Source: Mytilus edulis
Lineage: Eukaryota > Mollusca > Bivalvia > Mytilida > Mytilidae
Reading direction: 5' to 3'
Assembly: GCF_963676685.1 (NCBI RefSeq)
Contig: NC_092346.1
Span: 95,469,917 to 95,533,916, forward strand
Length of the DNA stretch: 64,000 nucleotides
Shown: piece after piece, positions 38,201-46,239 of the stretch
How positions within the stretch are numbered: the stretch's first letter is position 1
Layout: every line of letters begins with the position of its first letter
Made by a program: the position numbers and the translations under genes
Notes under the pieces: generated by a model
What the model was told of the DNA's origin: nothing
The model's input: only the letters and a program-made list of their open reading frames with translations
The model's database searches: none

Positions 38201-38514
38201 ATTAAGGCCTTTCAATACTAATCATTATCTCACTCTCAGCTTGGAAACTCTTGTTCACCATGGCATGGGCCATGGCCATGATCATCTTTGCACTTTTTTG
38301 TATACATGTGTATGCCACTATATTCCCTATGCTCGAAGAATAAATTAACTATTTTACTTTTGGTATTCAGTTATTCATAAACAGTGATGATTACAGACCA
38401 ATAAACATGTAAACTTCATAACTGTTTCTGAATAAAAAGTTATTCGTCGTTTTTGCTGGTTATCTGTACTTCATACCTTCTCATCGTATTGGTGTTAGCG
38501 TGAGACTCAACCAT
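17131..38514 (-). CDS. GRTP1: GRTP1-type TBC-domain Rab GTPase-activating protein, complete gene, 10 exons
   Basis: Minus-strand join of 38514-38477, 36986-36832, 27379-27333, 26815-26704, 25683-25565, 25196-25100, 24254-24191, 19976-19868, 18429-18244, 17208-17131. All ten splice junctions are GT-AG and the phases agree throughout, giving 334 codons, against 336 aa for human GRTP1 as I recall it. TBC proteins accelerate GTP hydrolysis by Rabs with a dual Arg/Gln finger. Both are present: the IxxDxxR motif is IDLDLHR (Arg about residue 121, bases 25673-25675) and the YxQ motif is YCQ (Gln about 157, bases 25565-25567). Other family marks are VDGYGFER near the N-terminus, KGIPNGHRAMVW, WFICLFADVLPVE and TVYRIWDCLFYEG. 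The TBC domain spans about residues 75-265. The introns hold most of the window's repeats, the largest being 9.5 kb (27380-36831). The start is the only ATG upstream of a good donor in frame with exon 2. The nearest alternative is another small TBC1D protein, but the N- and C-termini fit GRTP1 best. Confidence 0.92.
17560..17830 (-). repeat. Diverged direct repeat pair
   Basis: Two diverged copies, about 17567-17685 and 17735-17825, share aacttgtcatgataaaact and atcaaatcaatatcttcaag. They lie in GRTP1 intron 9, between exons 9 and 10. Confidence 0.65.
18244..18429 (-). CDS. GRTP1: GRTP1 exon 9
   Basis: 186 nt, exactly 62 codons, phase 0. Begins TVYRIWDCLFYEGAK and ends CHTFLQ. Acceptor is a T12 tract then cag. 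Confidence 0.93.
18430..19867. other. GRTP1: GRTP1 intron with repeats
   Basis: Non-coding apart from a reverse SINE B head (about 19010-19055) and family A copy 2 (19163-19425). Minus ORFs at 18531-19033 have no recognisable content. Confidence 0.6.
19163..19425 (+). repeat. Dispersed repeat family A (copy 2)
   Basis: caagaatgtgtccccagtac to ctatcgtaggtggggcataa, with a gacggatggatggacgaac stretch near the end; matches 9905-10192. Confidence 0.8.
19868..19976 (-). CDS. GRTP1: GRTP1 exon 8
   Basis: 109 nt, encodes WKDPEVYAHIEKH and WFICLFADVLPVE; donor gtaagta. Confidence 0.92.
20401..20555. repeat. ~155-bp fold-back (long inverted repeat)
   Basis: Left arm aataattcatgggagcttga... and right arm ...tcaagctgccatgaattatt pair over about 57 nt with few mismatches. 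The inner segments (atattttaccc / ggggtaaaatat) extend the hairpin to a small loop near 20471-20480. Non-coding, in GRTP1 intron 7. Confidence 0.85.
21375..22126 (-). mobile_element. 166-bp-array element, short reverse copy
   Basis: The reverse complement has the same 5' hairpin (22096-22126), the same 3' hairpin plus CTAG (21375-21394), and a central array of only about 3.5 units of the 166-bp repeat. It lies in GRTP1 intron 7. Total 752 bp against 4666 bp for the copy at 229-4894; the difference is almost wholly array length. Confidence 0.85.
22127..23277. other. GRTP1 intron, nothing recognised
   Basis: AT-rich intron sequence without supported genes or clear repeats. Confidence 0.4.
23278..24140 (+). 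mobile_element. TATACGACCG-type element (copy 2, decayed)
   Basis: Starts aaccagatgcactgcagggc, runs through gaatttggattgtgattaaa as in copy 1, and ends taatacc-like ccaatataaga...tggtataaaaag. The terminal hairpin is degraded, and the nested MITE of copy 1 is absent. A C-run of 15 sits near 23467-23481. Confidence 0.65.
24191..24254 (-). CDS. GRTP1: GRTP1 exon 7
   Basis: 64 nt, encodes YYNPDMKAVKADQELLGEII; split Asp codon in and split Arg codon out. Confidence 0.9.
25100..25196 (-). CDS. GRTP1: GRTP1 exon 6
   Basis: 97 nt, encodes GLNFIVGLLLLL and FWLMDTLINDLLP, matching the family's GMNFIAGYLIL...FWLL region. Confidence 0.92.
25565..25683 (-). CDS. GRTP1: GRTP1 exon 5 (Arg and Gln fingers)
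   Basis: 119 nt. It starts with the catalytic Arg region (LHRTFPEN) and ends with GYCQ, so both catalytic fingers are in one exon. Confidence 0.93.
26114..26575 (-). repeat. Tandem array, ~143-155-bp units, with a SINE head fragment
   Basis: atcatggttgacttcccaag recurs near 26257, 26412 and 26555, with a related copy near 26116. Each full unit holds agatgtgatgtgagagccaa, similar to the family B SINE head, and gacctctagtgtccaatata. One unit has a small insertion (aacatgtac). In GRTP1 intron 4 (between exons 4 and 5). Confidence 0.8.
26704..26815 (-). CDS. GRTP1: GRTP1 exon 4
   Basis: 112 nt beginning VWMCVSGAD and ending in TIDL, the first half of the IxxDxxR motif. Donor G/gtaagcc. Confidence 0.9.
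27333..27379 (-). CDS. GRTP1: GRTP1 exon 3
   Basis: 47 nt encoding KRFCRKGIPNGHRAM, the RKGIP entry to the TBC domain. It was found by phase and homology; too short to stand out as an ORF. Confidence 0.9.
27380..28190. other. GRTP1: GRTP1 intron with poly-T and SINE head fragment
   Basis: Contains a T-run at about 27641-27662 and a reverse SINE B head fragment (ctcataccacatcttccta) near 27825. No gene. Confidence 0.5.
28195..29745 (+). repeat. 42-bp minisatellite array (left part)
   Basis: About 37 units of a 42-bp repeat (gtcatattcagtgaatgtct, then gtgaccgtgtctcagtcttc, ag). The unit is 14 codons, so frames stay open for long stretches. A shortened unit (gaccgtgctcagtct) breaks the frame every 335 bp and marks a higher-order repeat (near 28562, 28897 and, with unequal spacing, 29109 and 29372). 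It lies inside the largest GRTP1 intron; coding is not supported. Confidence 0.93.
29746..30404 (-). repeat. LTR (3' LTR in element orientation)
   Basis: 659 bp, TATAACC...GGTTATA. Same length as and apparently identical to 33332-33990. Confidence 0.9.
30405..30415 (-). other. Putative polypurine tract
   Basis: Minus strand GAAGGGAAGGG directly abutting the 3' LTR start TATAACC. Confidence 0.6.
30490..30660 (+). repeat. Short imperfect tandem repeat in LTR-element interior
   Basis: Three diverged ~50-60-bp units with actgattcctgtcaataaa and a taatacaatata-like part; followed by a (TA)n run at 30658-30679. Confidence 0.6.
31410..31595 (+). repeat. ~27-bp minisatellite in LTR-element interior
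   Basis: About seven copies of gtgggtccaccatttcatca plus a variable t-rich tail. Short open frames over it are a by-product. Confidence 0.9.
32094..32601 (+). repeat. 130-bp direct duplication in LTR-element interior
   Basis: 32094-32223 and 32472-32601 appear identical (aaagtacatcagtagatgtg to taatctgaatattgtg), 378 bp apart. Confidence 0.9.
33317..33331 (-). other. Putative primer-binding site
   Basis: Read on the minus strand just inside the 5' LTR: TGGCGGAGTGACCC, beginning one or two bases after the LTR. The tRNA was not identified. Confidence 0.5.
33332..33990 (-). repeat. LTR (5' LTR in element orientation)
   Basis: Exact offset of 3586 from the other LTR at both ends, so there are no net indels. 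The adjoining base 33331 (g) is also shared with 29745. Confidence 0.9.
33991..34190 (+). repeat. 42-bp minisatellite array (right part)
   Basis: Four to five units with cagtgaatgtctgtgaccc and gtctcagtcttcaggtcata, continuing the array broken by the LTR element. Confidence 0.88.
34191..35317. other. GRTP1 intron, nothing recognised
   Basis: AT-rich; a (TA)n run at 35156-35174. Short ORFs on both strands near 34806-35005 have no recognisable content. Confidence 0.4.
35318..36131 (+). mobile_element. Element with four ~168-bp internal repeats and a terminal hairpin
   Basis: Head acaagtgaaactgcgagcta; then four units of about 168 bp (tacaagtgttcagtaaacag near 35391, 35567, 35735 and 35903); then a gacggactgacgg run; then a hairpin TATACCCCC (36100-36108) / GGGGGTATA (36123-36131). 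Its head also occurs alone at 11448-11496. Non-coding; frames open on the minus strand reflect the repeat. In GRTP1 intron 2. Confidence 0.8.
36724..36810 (-). pseudogene. Decayed copy of the GRTP1 exon 2 end and splice donor
   Basis: tcttaccttttctagacttt, the exact donor and end of exon 2 (36826-36846), is repeated at 36728-36747, about 100 bp downstream in transcript sense, and is followed by ttttattttggacaaaattt, similar to exon 2's ttttattttgtactaaaact. A local duplication left a second, apparently intact, donor. Confidence 0.7.
36832..36986 (-). CDS. GRTP1: GRTP1 exon 2
   Basis: 155 nt, 51 full codons, with VDGYGFERGEDF and a WEVLVQNKTS segment before the TBC domain. Acceptor ttattccag, donor gtaagag. 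Confidence 0.92.
36987..38476. other. GRTP1: GRTP1 intron 1
   Basis: No coding. 37385-37495 (agctcttcagagctt, then aaataaacttttatgtctta) looks like a retroelement 3' end. A small inverted repeat (ttagtccaaata / tatttggacta) lies at 38056-38106. Confidence 0.45.
38477..38514 (-). CDS. GRTP1: GRTP1 exon 1 (start codon)
   Basis: Encodes MVESHANTNTMR plus two bases; donor AG/gtatga. Joined to exon 2 it makes the Ser codon before NVDGYGFER. Short first exon; the 5' UTR lies to the right, start of transcription unknown. Confidence 0.75.
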
Positions 38515-39510
38515 TGGAGCGACTGTTGATGTCTAAATCTTTATTTATTCACTAATTCCATGTTTTCATATTATAATGTCATCTGCTAGAGATTTGTCAC
38601 GATCCTAAATTACAGACGACACCGAGTGGCAAGGGAAATAACTTCTTAGCGGTGCATATGAAAAAGTGGCGGAAATAGCTCATTTCGGCCATAAAACAAT
38701 TTCGGCCTTGATCGGTCATATACTTAGTAAAATCAGACATATAACATGATGTCTCTTATAAAAAAAATACCTTTTTTGTTGTATCTCGATTATTTCAATT
38801 CTAATTTTATTTTCTGAAGACATTTATATTAAACAAAAAGTGAAACTTATACATGCTACATATAATGCTGTAGCCTTACTACAGTCATCATTCCCAAGGT
38901 ATGTCAAACATGTGCCCTATGTCCAGTAATACATGGTTTTGTCCAGTAATGAGTCATCAATTGCTGGACCATTGACCACAGTAGACAAGGGACAGTCTAT
39001 ACTACTATGTTATTATAGCAAAAGTAAAAAGTTCACCGAATTGGTTAAAAAGGCTTTTTCTAATGATAATGTAAAAGATTCAAAAGTTTGGAACAAGTTT
39101 AGAAAATATCGCAATTTTAGAAGCATTTTCAAATTAAAAAAAAATAACAACAGTACCGTAAACCATATTTTGATCAAATAAAAAAATAAGAAGAATTTTA
39201 GTAAATTTTCGGATGAAAACATCCGATATATGCTAGCATCAACCTGTTTATTTTATAGTGTGCAACATCTTCAGTGGAATTTCTGACCGCTGATTATTTA
39301 TAATTTTCATTTATCATTATGCTGACGATCAAGTAATCAAAGAGAGACGAATATTGCATTCCATTTGGGAACATTCAAGAATGGTTGTTTTTTTTGGGAG
39401 GGGAACGCAGTGTAACGGATAAAAAAGAGAAAACTGCGTATACACTGTGTAAAATATAGATTCGACTGTGGTGACTTTTATCATTTTAATTGGTTATGAG
39501 TAATGTTAAA
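38515..39510. other. Upstream of GRTP1: presumed promoter/5' UTR region
   Basis: The GRTP1 transcription start should lie just right of 38514. I see no TATA-type box I would defend. The plus ORF at 38933-39181 is lysine-rich and unrecognised. Confidence 0.35.
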
Positions 39511-39845
39511 GACGTCGCGCAAAATACTGGTGATAATAACGTAACGTCGGAAATATAGCAAAAAGCCGTCTTATTTTCTTGTTTTTTACGTAACGTTTTT
39601 CTAATGTGATTTCTAATGTGTAAGCATTGATTCATTCAGGGTTTTTTTCATGGGAATATTTTTTTTCAGTAAAGATATTCATGTATATTTTATTTAACGA
39701 AAAATGTATATATATATATATTTTATATTTTTTAATTATAAGCAGAGCCACGTTGAATCATTTCATTTGAATCGGAAAGGTCTACTAAAATATTTTATGA
39801 GTGGCTAAACAACAGTGCATGATGTTTTATAATTTAATTCTTATT

Positions 39846-40754
39846 TCAATCCAAATTGTCCAATACAGAAAGAATGTCTAGATGGGTGTCCTCTGAAATA
39901 GTTATACGATAAGAGGCATCTACATCAGCAAGTATGTATAGCAGAGATTTCGTCGGTACCAAAGCAGTCTTTGTCTTTAAAAGTTTATATTTTAACGGAT
40001 CATTGTCACTGATTTTGTCATAATAATGACCCCGGAAAACCTCGAATCCAGGGGGATATGTAGCACCCCAGCTGTCACTCTCTGCTGAATTCAATACGTG
40101 TGAACCTTTGGAAATTTTCATTAAATAATAGTCAAAGTTATCATCGTCGGTTTTGACAGCCACAACAGAGTTTATGGATACCAAATCTGATATGTCTTCT
40201 GAAAGAATGTCAGTGTCTTGTGCTACTTCTTCTTCGTTAGAAGTTTGTGTTATTTCGCGTGGCTTAATAGTTTTCTTTACCCCGGTATTTTCTACATTTA
40301 AACAGTTAAGATAATTCCCCAAAATGCATTGATCGCACGTGTAACAAGAGAGATCGGAAACAATGATTTCATTACATGTACTAGTAAAAACATGATGTAT
40401 TTGTCTATTTTGCTGGATCGGCTTAAATATTTTGGAATTGTGTCTATCAATTGAGTCCACATATCGAAATACCCTTCTTTTAAATAATGCACTTCTTGGC
40501 TTTTTAAGGCTACTTTCGCAGAACGTAAATAAATCCTTCGCATTCTGAATCACTGTATTGCCACGTAGAACAGATATGTCCGCCTGTCTTTTTATAAATC
40601 CCCCCGCGGCATCTTGAGGCCCTTTTGCATGGCTTGTTTCAAAGAAATTTCTATGGAATGTTTTATATCCGAAATCAGGGATGGCAGTAGATAAACTTCC
40701 TAAACAGTGCCGCGATTTATATTGGCTAGAACAACCGTCTGTGAATTCATGCAT
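39846..40754 (-). CDS. Transposase-like protein, C-terminal part, frame-shifted
   Basis: 302 codons from an internal ATG; the frame is open further upstream, overlapping the end of the 584-codon part. It opens with FTDGCSSQYKSRHC, then FETSHAKGPQDAAGG, which look like the second and third catalytic-site regions of the same RNase H-fold enzyme. A cysteine cluster CYTCDQCILGNYLNC and an acidic linker follow, then a C-terminal region with GYHYDKI-type aromatic motifs (FRGHYYDKIS). A single-base change near 40785-40815 (an A-rich stretch) would account for the split. It is either an inactivating frameshift or a sequence error. Confidence 0.7.
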   Translation of the reverse strand: MHEFTDGCSSQYKSRHCLGSLSTAIPDFGYKTFHRNFFETSHAKGPQDAAGGFIKRQADISVLRGNTVIQNAKDLFTFCESSLKKPRSALFKRRVFRYVDSIDRHNSKIFKPIQQNRQIHHVFTSTCNEIIVSDLSCYTCDQCILGNYLNCLNVENTGVKKTIKPREITQTSNEEEVAQDTDILSEDISDLVSINSVVAVKTDDDNFDYYLMKISKGSHVLNSAESDSWGATYPPGFEVFRGHYYDKISDNDPLKYKLLKTKTALVPTKSLLYILADVDASYRITISEDTHLDILSVLDNLD

Positions 40755-40780
40755 ATGATCAACTGTGTATGATATTGAAT

Positions 40781-42535
40781 CTAAATATTCCTTAATTTCT
40801 TTTGGACATATTTTGTAAAATCATTATCATGTTGCAGGTCCGGGGAAATTACGAAAAAATGTTCCGTAATTATTTCCGGAAATTCTTCTGTACTGTCTAC
40901 ACCATCGTATTCTAAAATGGCGTGTCGGTGCATGACGGTTACATGAATGCTGCATTCAGTTCTTTGGAAGTAATTGGATTGGATTTCTTCTTTCTCGACA
41001 CAGCGATAATTTTCCGAATAATCGTGGATGCATATGCAATGATTGACTGGCAAGTTCTGAACATGACTTTTAAGTTGATTGCTTTGCCAGTTTGATCGGT
41101 GCTGGTGAGCGGGGAAAGTTTCGAGAAGCTTTTTTAAATTGAGAAACATTTCGTTTACGCTAGTTTTCTTTTTTATCAGGGTCAGTCGGCGCCTTACATT
41201 TTTACCCTTCGATTTTTCAGTTATATATTCATATTTTTGCCATTCAACAGTTGAAGACGACTGTGATTCGTTGGGTGAAAGTTTGAAATTACCAACTCCG
41301 CAAAGGCTACATTTTCGGTCAAGACAATTTTTTCTATAAAATCCATTTACTTTTGGACATAGCGTAATATGTAAAAGGTCTGACATTTTCTCAAATACGG
41401 GATAGTCACTTTCTTGCGAATCGGTTTCCCTGTCACACGATTTTCTGAACTTCATACATGCTTTGAAAACAAGGTTTGCTTCCACGTGATATCTACAACA
41501 GCATGTATTTCTATCTTTTTCAGATGCAGGTCTTACGAAAAACGGTCGAAGTTTCTCAAATGCTCTTTGTCCAATTTTAATTTCAGGATATTTGGCGACA
41601 AAATCTAAATACGCATCAGTTTGTGTTTTTTCCAGCACGTGTGTCATATGCGAAGTATATAAGTTTGGTCCCAATCGTTCTCTTTTGATATCGGATTTGT
41701 TGCCGGTCGGGTGTGATGTGCCATCAGAGAGCCAAAAGTTATAAACTGTTTTCTTTGTTTCTTCTGAAATGGAATCTTTTCTTGTTTTCTGTTGCGTAAG
41801 AGCCCATGCAGACGATTCACTTTTAAGAATTCTAGACCTAATACGCTGGCCTCCAGCAACTCTTCTTGCTGGCAAACCTAAATTTTTACACAGTTTAATT
41901 TTACCTCTCGAGTTTGCTAAATTTTCCCCGCTGATTGATGCAGTAACAGAATTCATTACCGAACGTGCATTCTTAGATCGCTTTAATTTTGTAGATTTTA
42001 TTATTTCTTGAATATCTGCAACGACGGCCATTTCAACTGGCGAAACTGAATGTTTCAGATTAGCTATTGTTGGCGATCGAGGGGATCTGCGGGCCAAATA
42101 AGTCGATATAACTGCGCATCGTTTAGATGGAGATTTTGGTAAACCTTCTTTAAATTTTCTTAGGGCTCTGGCCTTTTCCATTCTGTTTTTGAAAACATTT
42201 GAACCTTCTGGTACAACAAGTGACATTGATGAAAGTTCTACATTTTTTTTACCTCTGTGTTTACGGACATTCATTTTATTTTTCAGTTTTCTTTCATTTA
42301 TTTTCTTAGATTTCTCCCTTTGTTCTCTCTTTTTTCTTGCATTAATCGTTTGACTATATGTTTTTGTCTCGCTCTCTTTATTCTTGTACAACTTTCCATA
42401 AGATTTTCTACTCGTTTCATTTTTCTGAAGCCTTTTTCGTTCTCTGTTCCTAATAAGTATTTCCTTAGCCGAAAGTTTACTTTTTTTTCTGTTATTCATA
42501 TTTCTGAAAGCATATTTATATTTGAATGTACACAA
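40781..42535 (-). CDS. Transposase-like protein, N-terminal part (584 codons)
   Basis: Starts at an ATG and begins with a very basic stretch of about 110 residues (repeated KRLQKN, KKREQREKSKK, likely coiled/DNA-binding). It then has FKEGLPKSPSKR near residue 130, cysteine-rich segments that may bind zinc (TCCCRYH, KACMKFRKSC, NCLDRKCSLCGVG), and near residue 505 HDYSENYRC with EEIQS, which looks like the first catalytic Asp region of an RNase H-fold transposase. This resembles a family of unnamed transposase-like proteins seen in many invertebrate and fish genomes. It stops at a TAG just before the second part, which continues in another frame. No host function inferred. Minus strand, inside inverted repeats. 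Confidence 0.7.
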   Translation of the reverse strand: MCTFKYKYAFRNMNNRKKSKLSAKEILIRNRERKRLQKNETSRKSYGKLYKNKESETKTYSQTINARKKREQREKSKKINERKLKNKMNVRKHRGKKNVELSSMSLVVPEGSNVFKNRMEKARALRKFKEGLPKSPSKRCAVISTYLARRSPRSPTIANLKHSVSPVEMAVVADIQEIIKSTKLKRSKNARSVMNSVTASISGENLANSRGKIKLCKNLGLPARRVAGGQRIRSRILKSESSAWALTQQKTRKDSISEETKKTVYNFWLSDGTSHPTGNKSDIKRERLGPNLYTSHMTHVLEKTQTDAYLDFVAKYPEIKIGQRAFEKLRPFFVRPASEKDRNTCCCRYHVEANLVFKACMKFRKSCDRETDSQESDYPVFEKMSDLLHITLCPKVNGFYRKNCLDRKCSLCGVGNFKLSPNESQSSSTVEWQKYEYITEKSKGKNVRRRLTLIKKKTSVNEMFLNLKKLLETFPAHQHRSNWQSNQLKSHVQNLPVNHCICIHDYSENYRCVEKEEIQSNYFQRTECSIHVTVMHRHAILEYDGVDSTEEFPEIITEHFFVISPDLQHDNDFTKYVQKKLRNI

Positions 42536-42821
42536 AATTTTGGTCTGATTTTTTTAAGTCCGATTATTTTAATTGATTGTTGGTTTATAAATACATTCAA
42601 TAATTAAATATGAGTCTTTTTTGTCTCGTGTTTTATTTTTTTGGAACTAATCATTCTCCTGAAACACCAGAGATCATTTCGGTTGTTTGAAGGGATTGGT
42701 GCCTCTTGTTTTGTCTACGAAAATTATCTAGTATGGTAACTCTTCTTTTAGATTGTTTCAGAACTTCCTAAAGTCAAATCATATTTTACGAATTTTAATA
42801 TAGAATAATATTTTTATTTCA

Positions 42822-43419
42822 TTAAGGGAGCAACCATTTGATTTTAATGGGGGGGGGGGGGGGGGGGGGGGGTGCTAGGATGAAAAATTTTGTCCGGCAT
42901 TTTTTTTAGTTGTTATCTCGGTCCTGCCTTTTTATTTTCACTATATTTGGTCCTGCCTTTTTTTACAAGTTTATCCTGGGTTTGTTTGCCAATTGCTCAT
43001 CCTGACCTTTTAACCCCACCGCAGTTCGCGCCTGTCCTAAGTCAGGTACCTATAGCTTTTGTTAGTCTTTTATATTTTTTTACTTTTAGTTCATCTCTGT
43101 ATTTCGAAGTGAAGAGTGGCGTCCATTATCTTGATCTAGTATACATTAGGATTTCGGGGCCTACTCAAGACCTCCTCTGGGTGCGGGATTTCTCGCATGT
43201 TGAAGACCCATTGGTGGCCTTGAGCTGTTTTCTACGTTTTGGTCGGGTTGTTATCTCTTTGACATATTCCCCGTTTCCATTCTTATTCATTATTTTTTTA
43301 CTCGAAACTCCTGTCTGCCTTTTTTTTACACTCAAAACCCCTGTCCTCCCTCTTTTTCAAATTTCATTCTAGCCCCCCCCCCCCCCCCCCCCCTAAAAAT
43401 CAAATGGAAGCTCCCTAAG
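42822..43419. mobile_element. MITE with G24/C21 adjacent to terminal inverted repeats
   Basis: Left end ttaagggagcaaccatttga then a run of 24 G (42849-42872); right end a run of 21 C (43373-43393) then aaatcaaatggaagctccct. The arms are inverted copies. A family C fragment (43187-43290, minus) is nested inside. The 160-codon plus ORF here is a shadow. Confidence 0.8.
43187..43290 (-). repeat. Family C repeat fragment
   Basis: ctgggtgcgggatttctcgc ... tggtcgggttgttatctctt; reverse complement of 6266-6400. Nested in the MITE. Confidence 0.8.
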
Positions 43420-44356
43420 GCAAAAACATGCCCATATCGTTTCATGTTTGAAGATCGATTCTTTACAAGTTCTTCTTATAATTTCTTTTGCGTATTGACT
43501 CTGTGTGAAATATGACGTTTCATTATTTTTCGACGTTTTTTGTCTCATTGGACATTTTTTCTGATTTTTCTTTTCTTTATTTGCGAAAAGGATAAAATAT
43601 AAAAACAGCCAGTATTTATATTATCATGTTCAGTATTTGTTGTAATTTTTGAAATCTGTATCAGTATTTTTCTTCTGATTTAATCGCGATACATCGTAGA
43701 TCCCGAAATCGTCAAAATGGAATATTTGTTTGGATTTCAGATGATACGGGACATTTTTTCTGATTTTAAATTTTTTCAATAGTTTTTTTTTTAAAACAAG
43801 TAAACTCAAAAAGTTTGGTACCAATTTAAACAGAAATGTTTGTAATTTATAAATTATAAATATAAACGATATCCTTTTAAAATTACCTTCAGTATATGAA
43901 TTTGATCTTCAAAGTTTGCAGTTGGAGTCTAGATTATTTGTCACCATTACAAGATCAAAAAGTTGCTATGACGTCATTTTTCTACATGTATGACGTCATA
44001 TATGTAAGTAAAATTATGTAATTCAAAACTTTACATATGGTTCTTAATTCCTTCCAAATGAGAACTACCTTTGGCTACTCAATCCATATTTCATTCTCAA
44101 AAATGTTTGGAGATCTCAATGTTCAATGTTACGCATTACACGGCAAAATTGCCTATTTCATAAAATTTCGCGCTTCAAATCGAAACCTATTCGTGAAAAA
44201 AATATCATGAAAAACAGATATTATGTTGCCATTAGATTGGGTAACGAAAATTATTTAGCGATTCTGCAAATTGTTGCGTCCTAAACGGACAGTTAGCCTT
44301 TTCGCCGATTTTTCTCGAATCACCTTCAAATTGTCACCAGTATCTTGCGCGACGTC

Positions 44357-45330
44357 TAACGATATTGTAATTGATACTGATAAAATTGAGAATGGGAATT
44401 AGATGATGTACTTTTTCATCCTTCCTTTTCATTTCTTACTATTTGATCATTTCCGATGAAGGTAAATAAAAAAAAGCGCCTCAGTACCATATATATATAT
44501 ACAATTTATGAATTGTATTTTTTTCTTCATCTGTTGTGTCAAATTTAAGTTATCGTACGCTTTCCTTGGCTTTTTTGCGGGATGCAAAATGCGTCGAAAA
44601 ATTAGGACCGGAAACTTTGTTTCGTTTTTATTTTACTATAGAAATCCTTGGTTTAACCTGTATTTAACCTGTATAAAATTAAAATAATGGTTTCGAAATC
44701 ACTTTTAAAAATACTGCAAAAAAACTAAACTGACAAGAAGAATGAGAGCAATTGTCTTAGAATAATAAAATAATAATAAAATAATAATAAAAACGATAGT
44801 ATCAGTGTATGTAAAGTGCGGATCCTAAAATATCATTTTTACTGTATATGCCATAAATGTCTAATGTAGAATGATAAATAAACAGACGAACTTTTTTTAA
44901 TTTTTGAAGAAAATGAAGAAAAATAGTTAAAATGTTTATGTTCAGAAATACATAATACTAATAAAACAAAGTAAGAGATGCGAGCGGGATTTATCGCGCC
45001 TAAAGCCATCCAACTGTGAAATATATACCAAAATAGGTGAATTTTTAGGACATTTCACGAACAGATCGTGCAGGTGCTTTATAACTAACAGGTGAGATGT
45101 TGTTGCAGTAAAAAATATTCATTTTAATACAATTATTAAAGTTGTTTAACGTAGAATATGTTTTGTCATTCAGTTTCTTCATATTTAACTAAATTCCACT
45201 ATGATGATTTCGTAATGCTAGTCATGTTTACTGTCGAATAATGATACTATTCTTTCATTTTAACTGTGGAGCGAATCATTAGTATTGTATATGCGGTGCA
45301 TTTTCACTGTATAATTATTATTTTTTTTAT
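44357..45330. other. Intergenic, nothing recognised
   Basis: AT-rich; no gene or clear repeat beyond short runs. Confidence 0.4.
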
Positions 45331-45579
45331 CTATTACAGCTCATTTCTTTAAGCATGTAGAGCAAGACTTTAGTTGATTTGCTTGCTTTTTTTATTGGAT
45401 AATCATTATGATAACACCCAATTTAATTCAAATATTAAAAATACAGGTTAAACTATGCCTATTCATATTGTTTAAAAATGTCAATCTTATTTACAAAGTT
45501 TGTATAAACAATTATACAAAGAAAGCAAGCAAGCCAACCAAAGTTTTGCTTTCCATGCATTAGGAAATTAGCTGTAAAG
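45331..45579. repeat. Fold-back element with ~75-bp arms
   Basis: Left arm about 45335-45412 (ttacagctcatttctttaag, gatttgcttgctttttttat) and right arm about 45508-45579 are inverted copies with scattered mismatches and short indels, around a ~95-bp spacer. Non-coding. Confidence 0.7.
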
Positions 45580-45949
45580 CCTTAATTTAGCCGACTTGCT
45601 CAAATAATAGATAAAGTAAGAGAAAGATTTGATAAAATTTAACTTACGGATAATAGTTTGGTTTTAAAAAAAACACTCTACTAAATTCAATAGAAATAAC
45701 ATTTATTTCAAATGTATTCCATTTAGTTTCTTATAAAGCGTATAGAGATCTTTATCCTTATTTTTTTTTATCCATTTCCATGACACTTCACCACTAATTA
45801 CGTACATCTTGATATATATTGCACCTTTGTTTTCCCGTTTAAAAGGTTTTACACTGGAGCCCTTTATAACTTGCTGTTCGGTGTGAGCCAAGACTCCATG
45901 TTGAAGACCGTATTTTGACGTATAATGGTCTACTTTTATAAATTGTGAC

Positions 45950-45995
45950 TCGGATGGAGAGTTGTCTCATTGTCACATACGACATCTATATGGCT
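45950..45995 (-). repeat. SINE family B head fragment
   Basis: ggatggagagttgtctcatt, reverse of the SINE head (compare atgaggcaactctccatcca at 61124). Confidence 0.7.
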
Positions 45996-46239
45996 CAAAA
46001 ACGAAACGAGACGGGATAAAAAGGGATGAAAAAATCTACGCTACTTTTTTAATATATTTATAATGGGCTTTATATGAGTCAAAATAGAGTAAAATAGTGG
46101 GTCGCATTTGGGTATAAGCGTCACGCCGGATTGCCGATTTTTTGCAAGCGTGACAGGTGAAAGTCAAATGATTGTGTAGAGAAAAACAGGAAATGAAGTC
46201 TAGCGGGACACGGATAATTACAAAAAATTAGAACTGCAT

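Larger units (their letters stand above)
39511..44356 (-). mobile_element. Probable DNA transposon with terminal inverted repeats
   Basis: 39511-39533 and 44334-44356 are inverted copies matching at 22 of 23 bases (GACGTCGCGCAA[A/G]ATACTGGTGA). Between them, on the minus strand, lie the two parts of a transposase-like reading frame and a nested MITE (42822-43419). Outside the repeats GTTA appears on the left and, inverted, on the right, but I could not define a clean target duplication. Superfamily unknown. Confidence 0.6.

Noticed and set aside
38933..39181. 82-codon Lys/Asn-rich plus ORF
   Set aside because: AT-rich composition, no recognisable motif, no splice or promoter context.
42890..43372. 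160-codon plus ORF rich in Phe, Leu and Ser
   Set aside because: It lies wholly in a MITE and crosses a nested family C fragment in reverse; low-complexity composition explains it.
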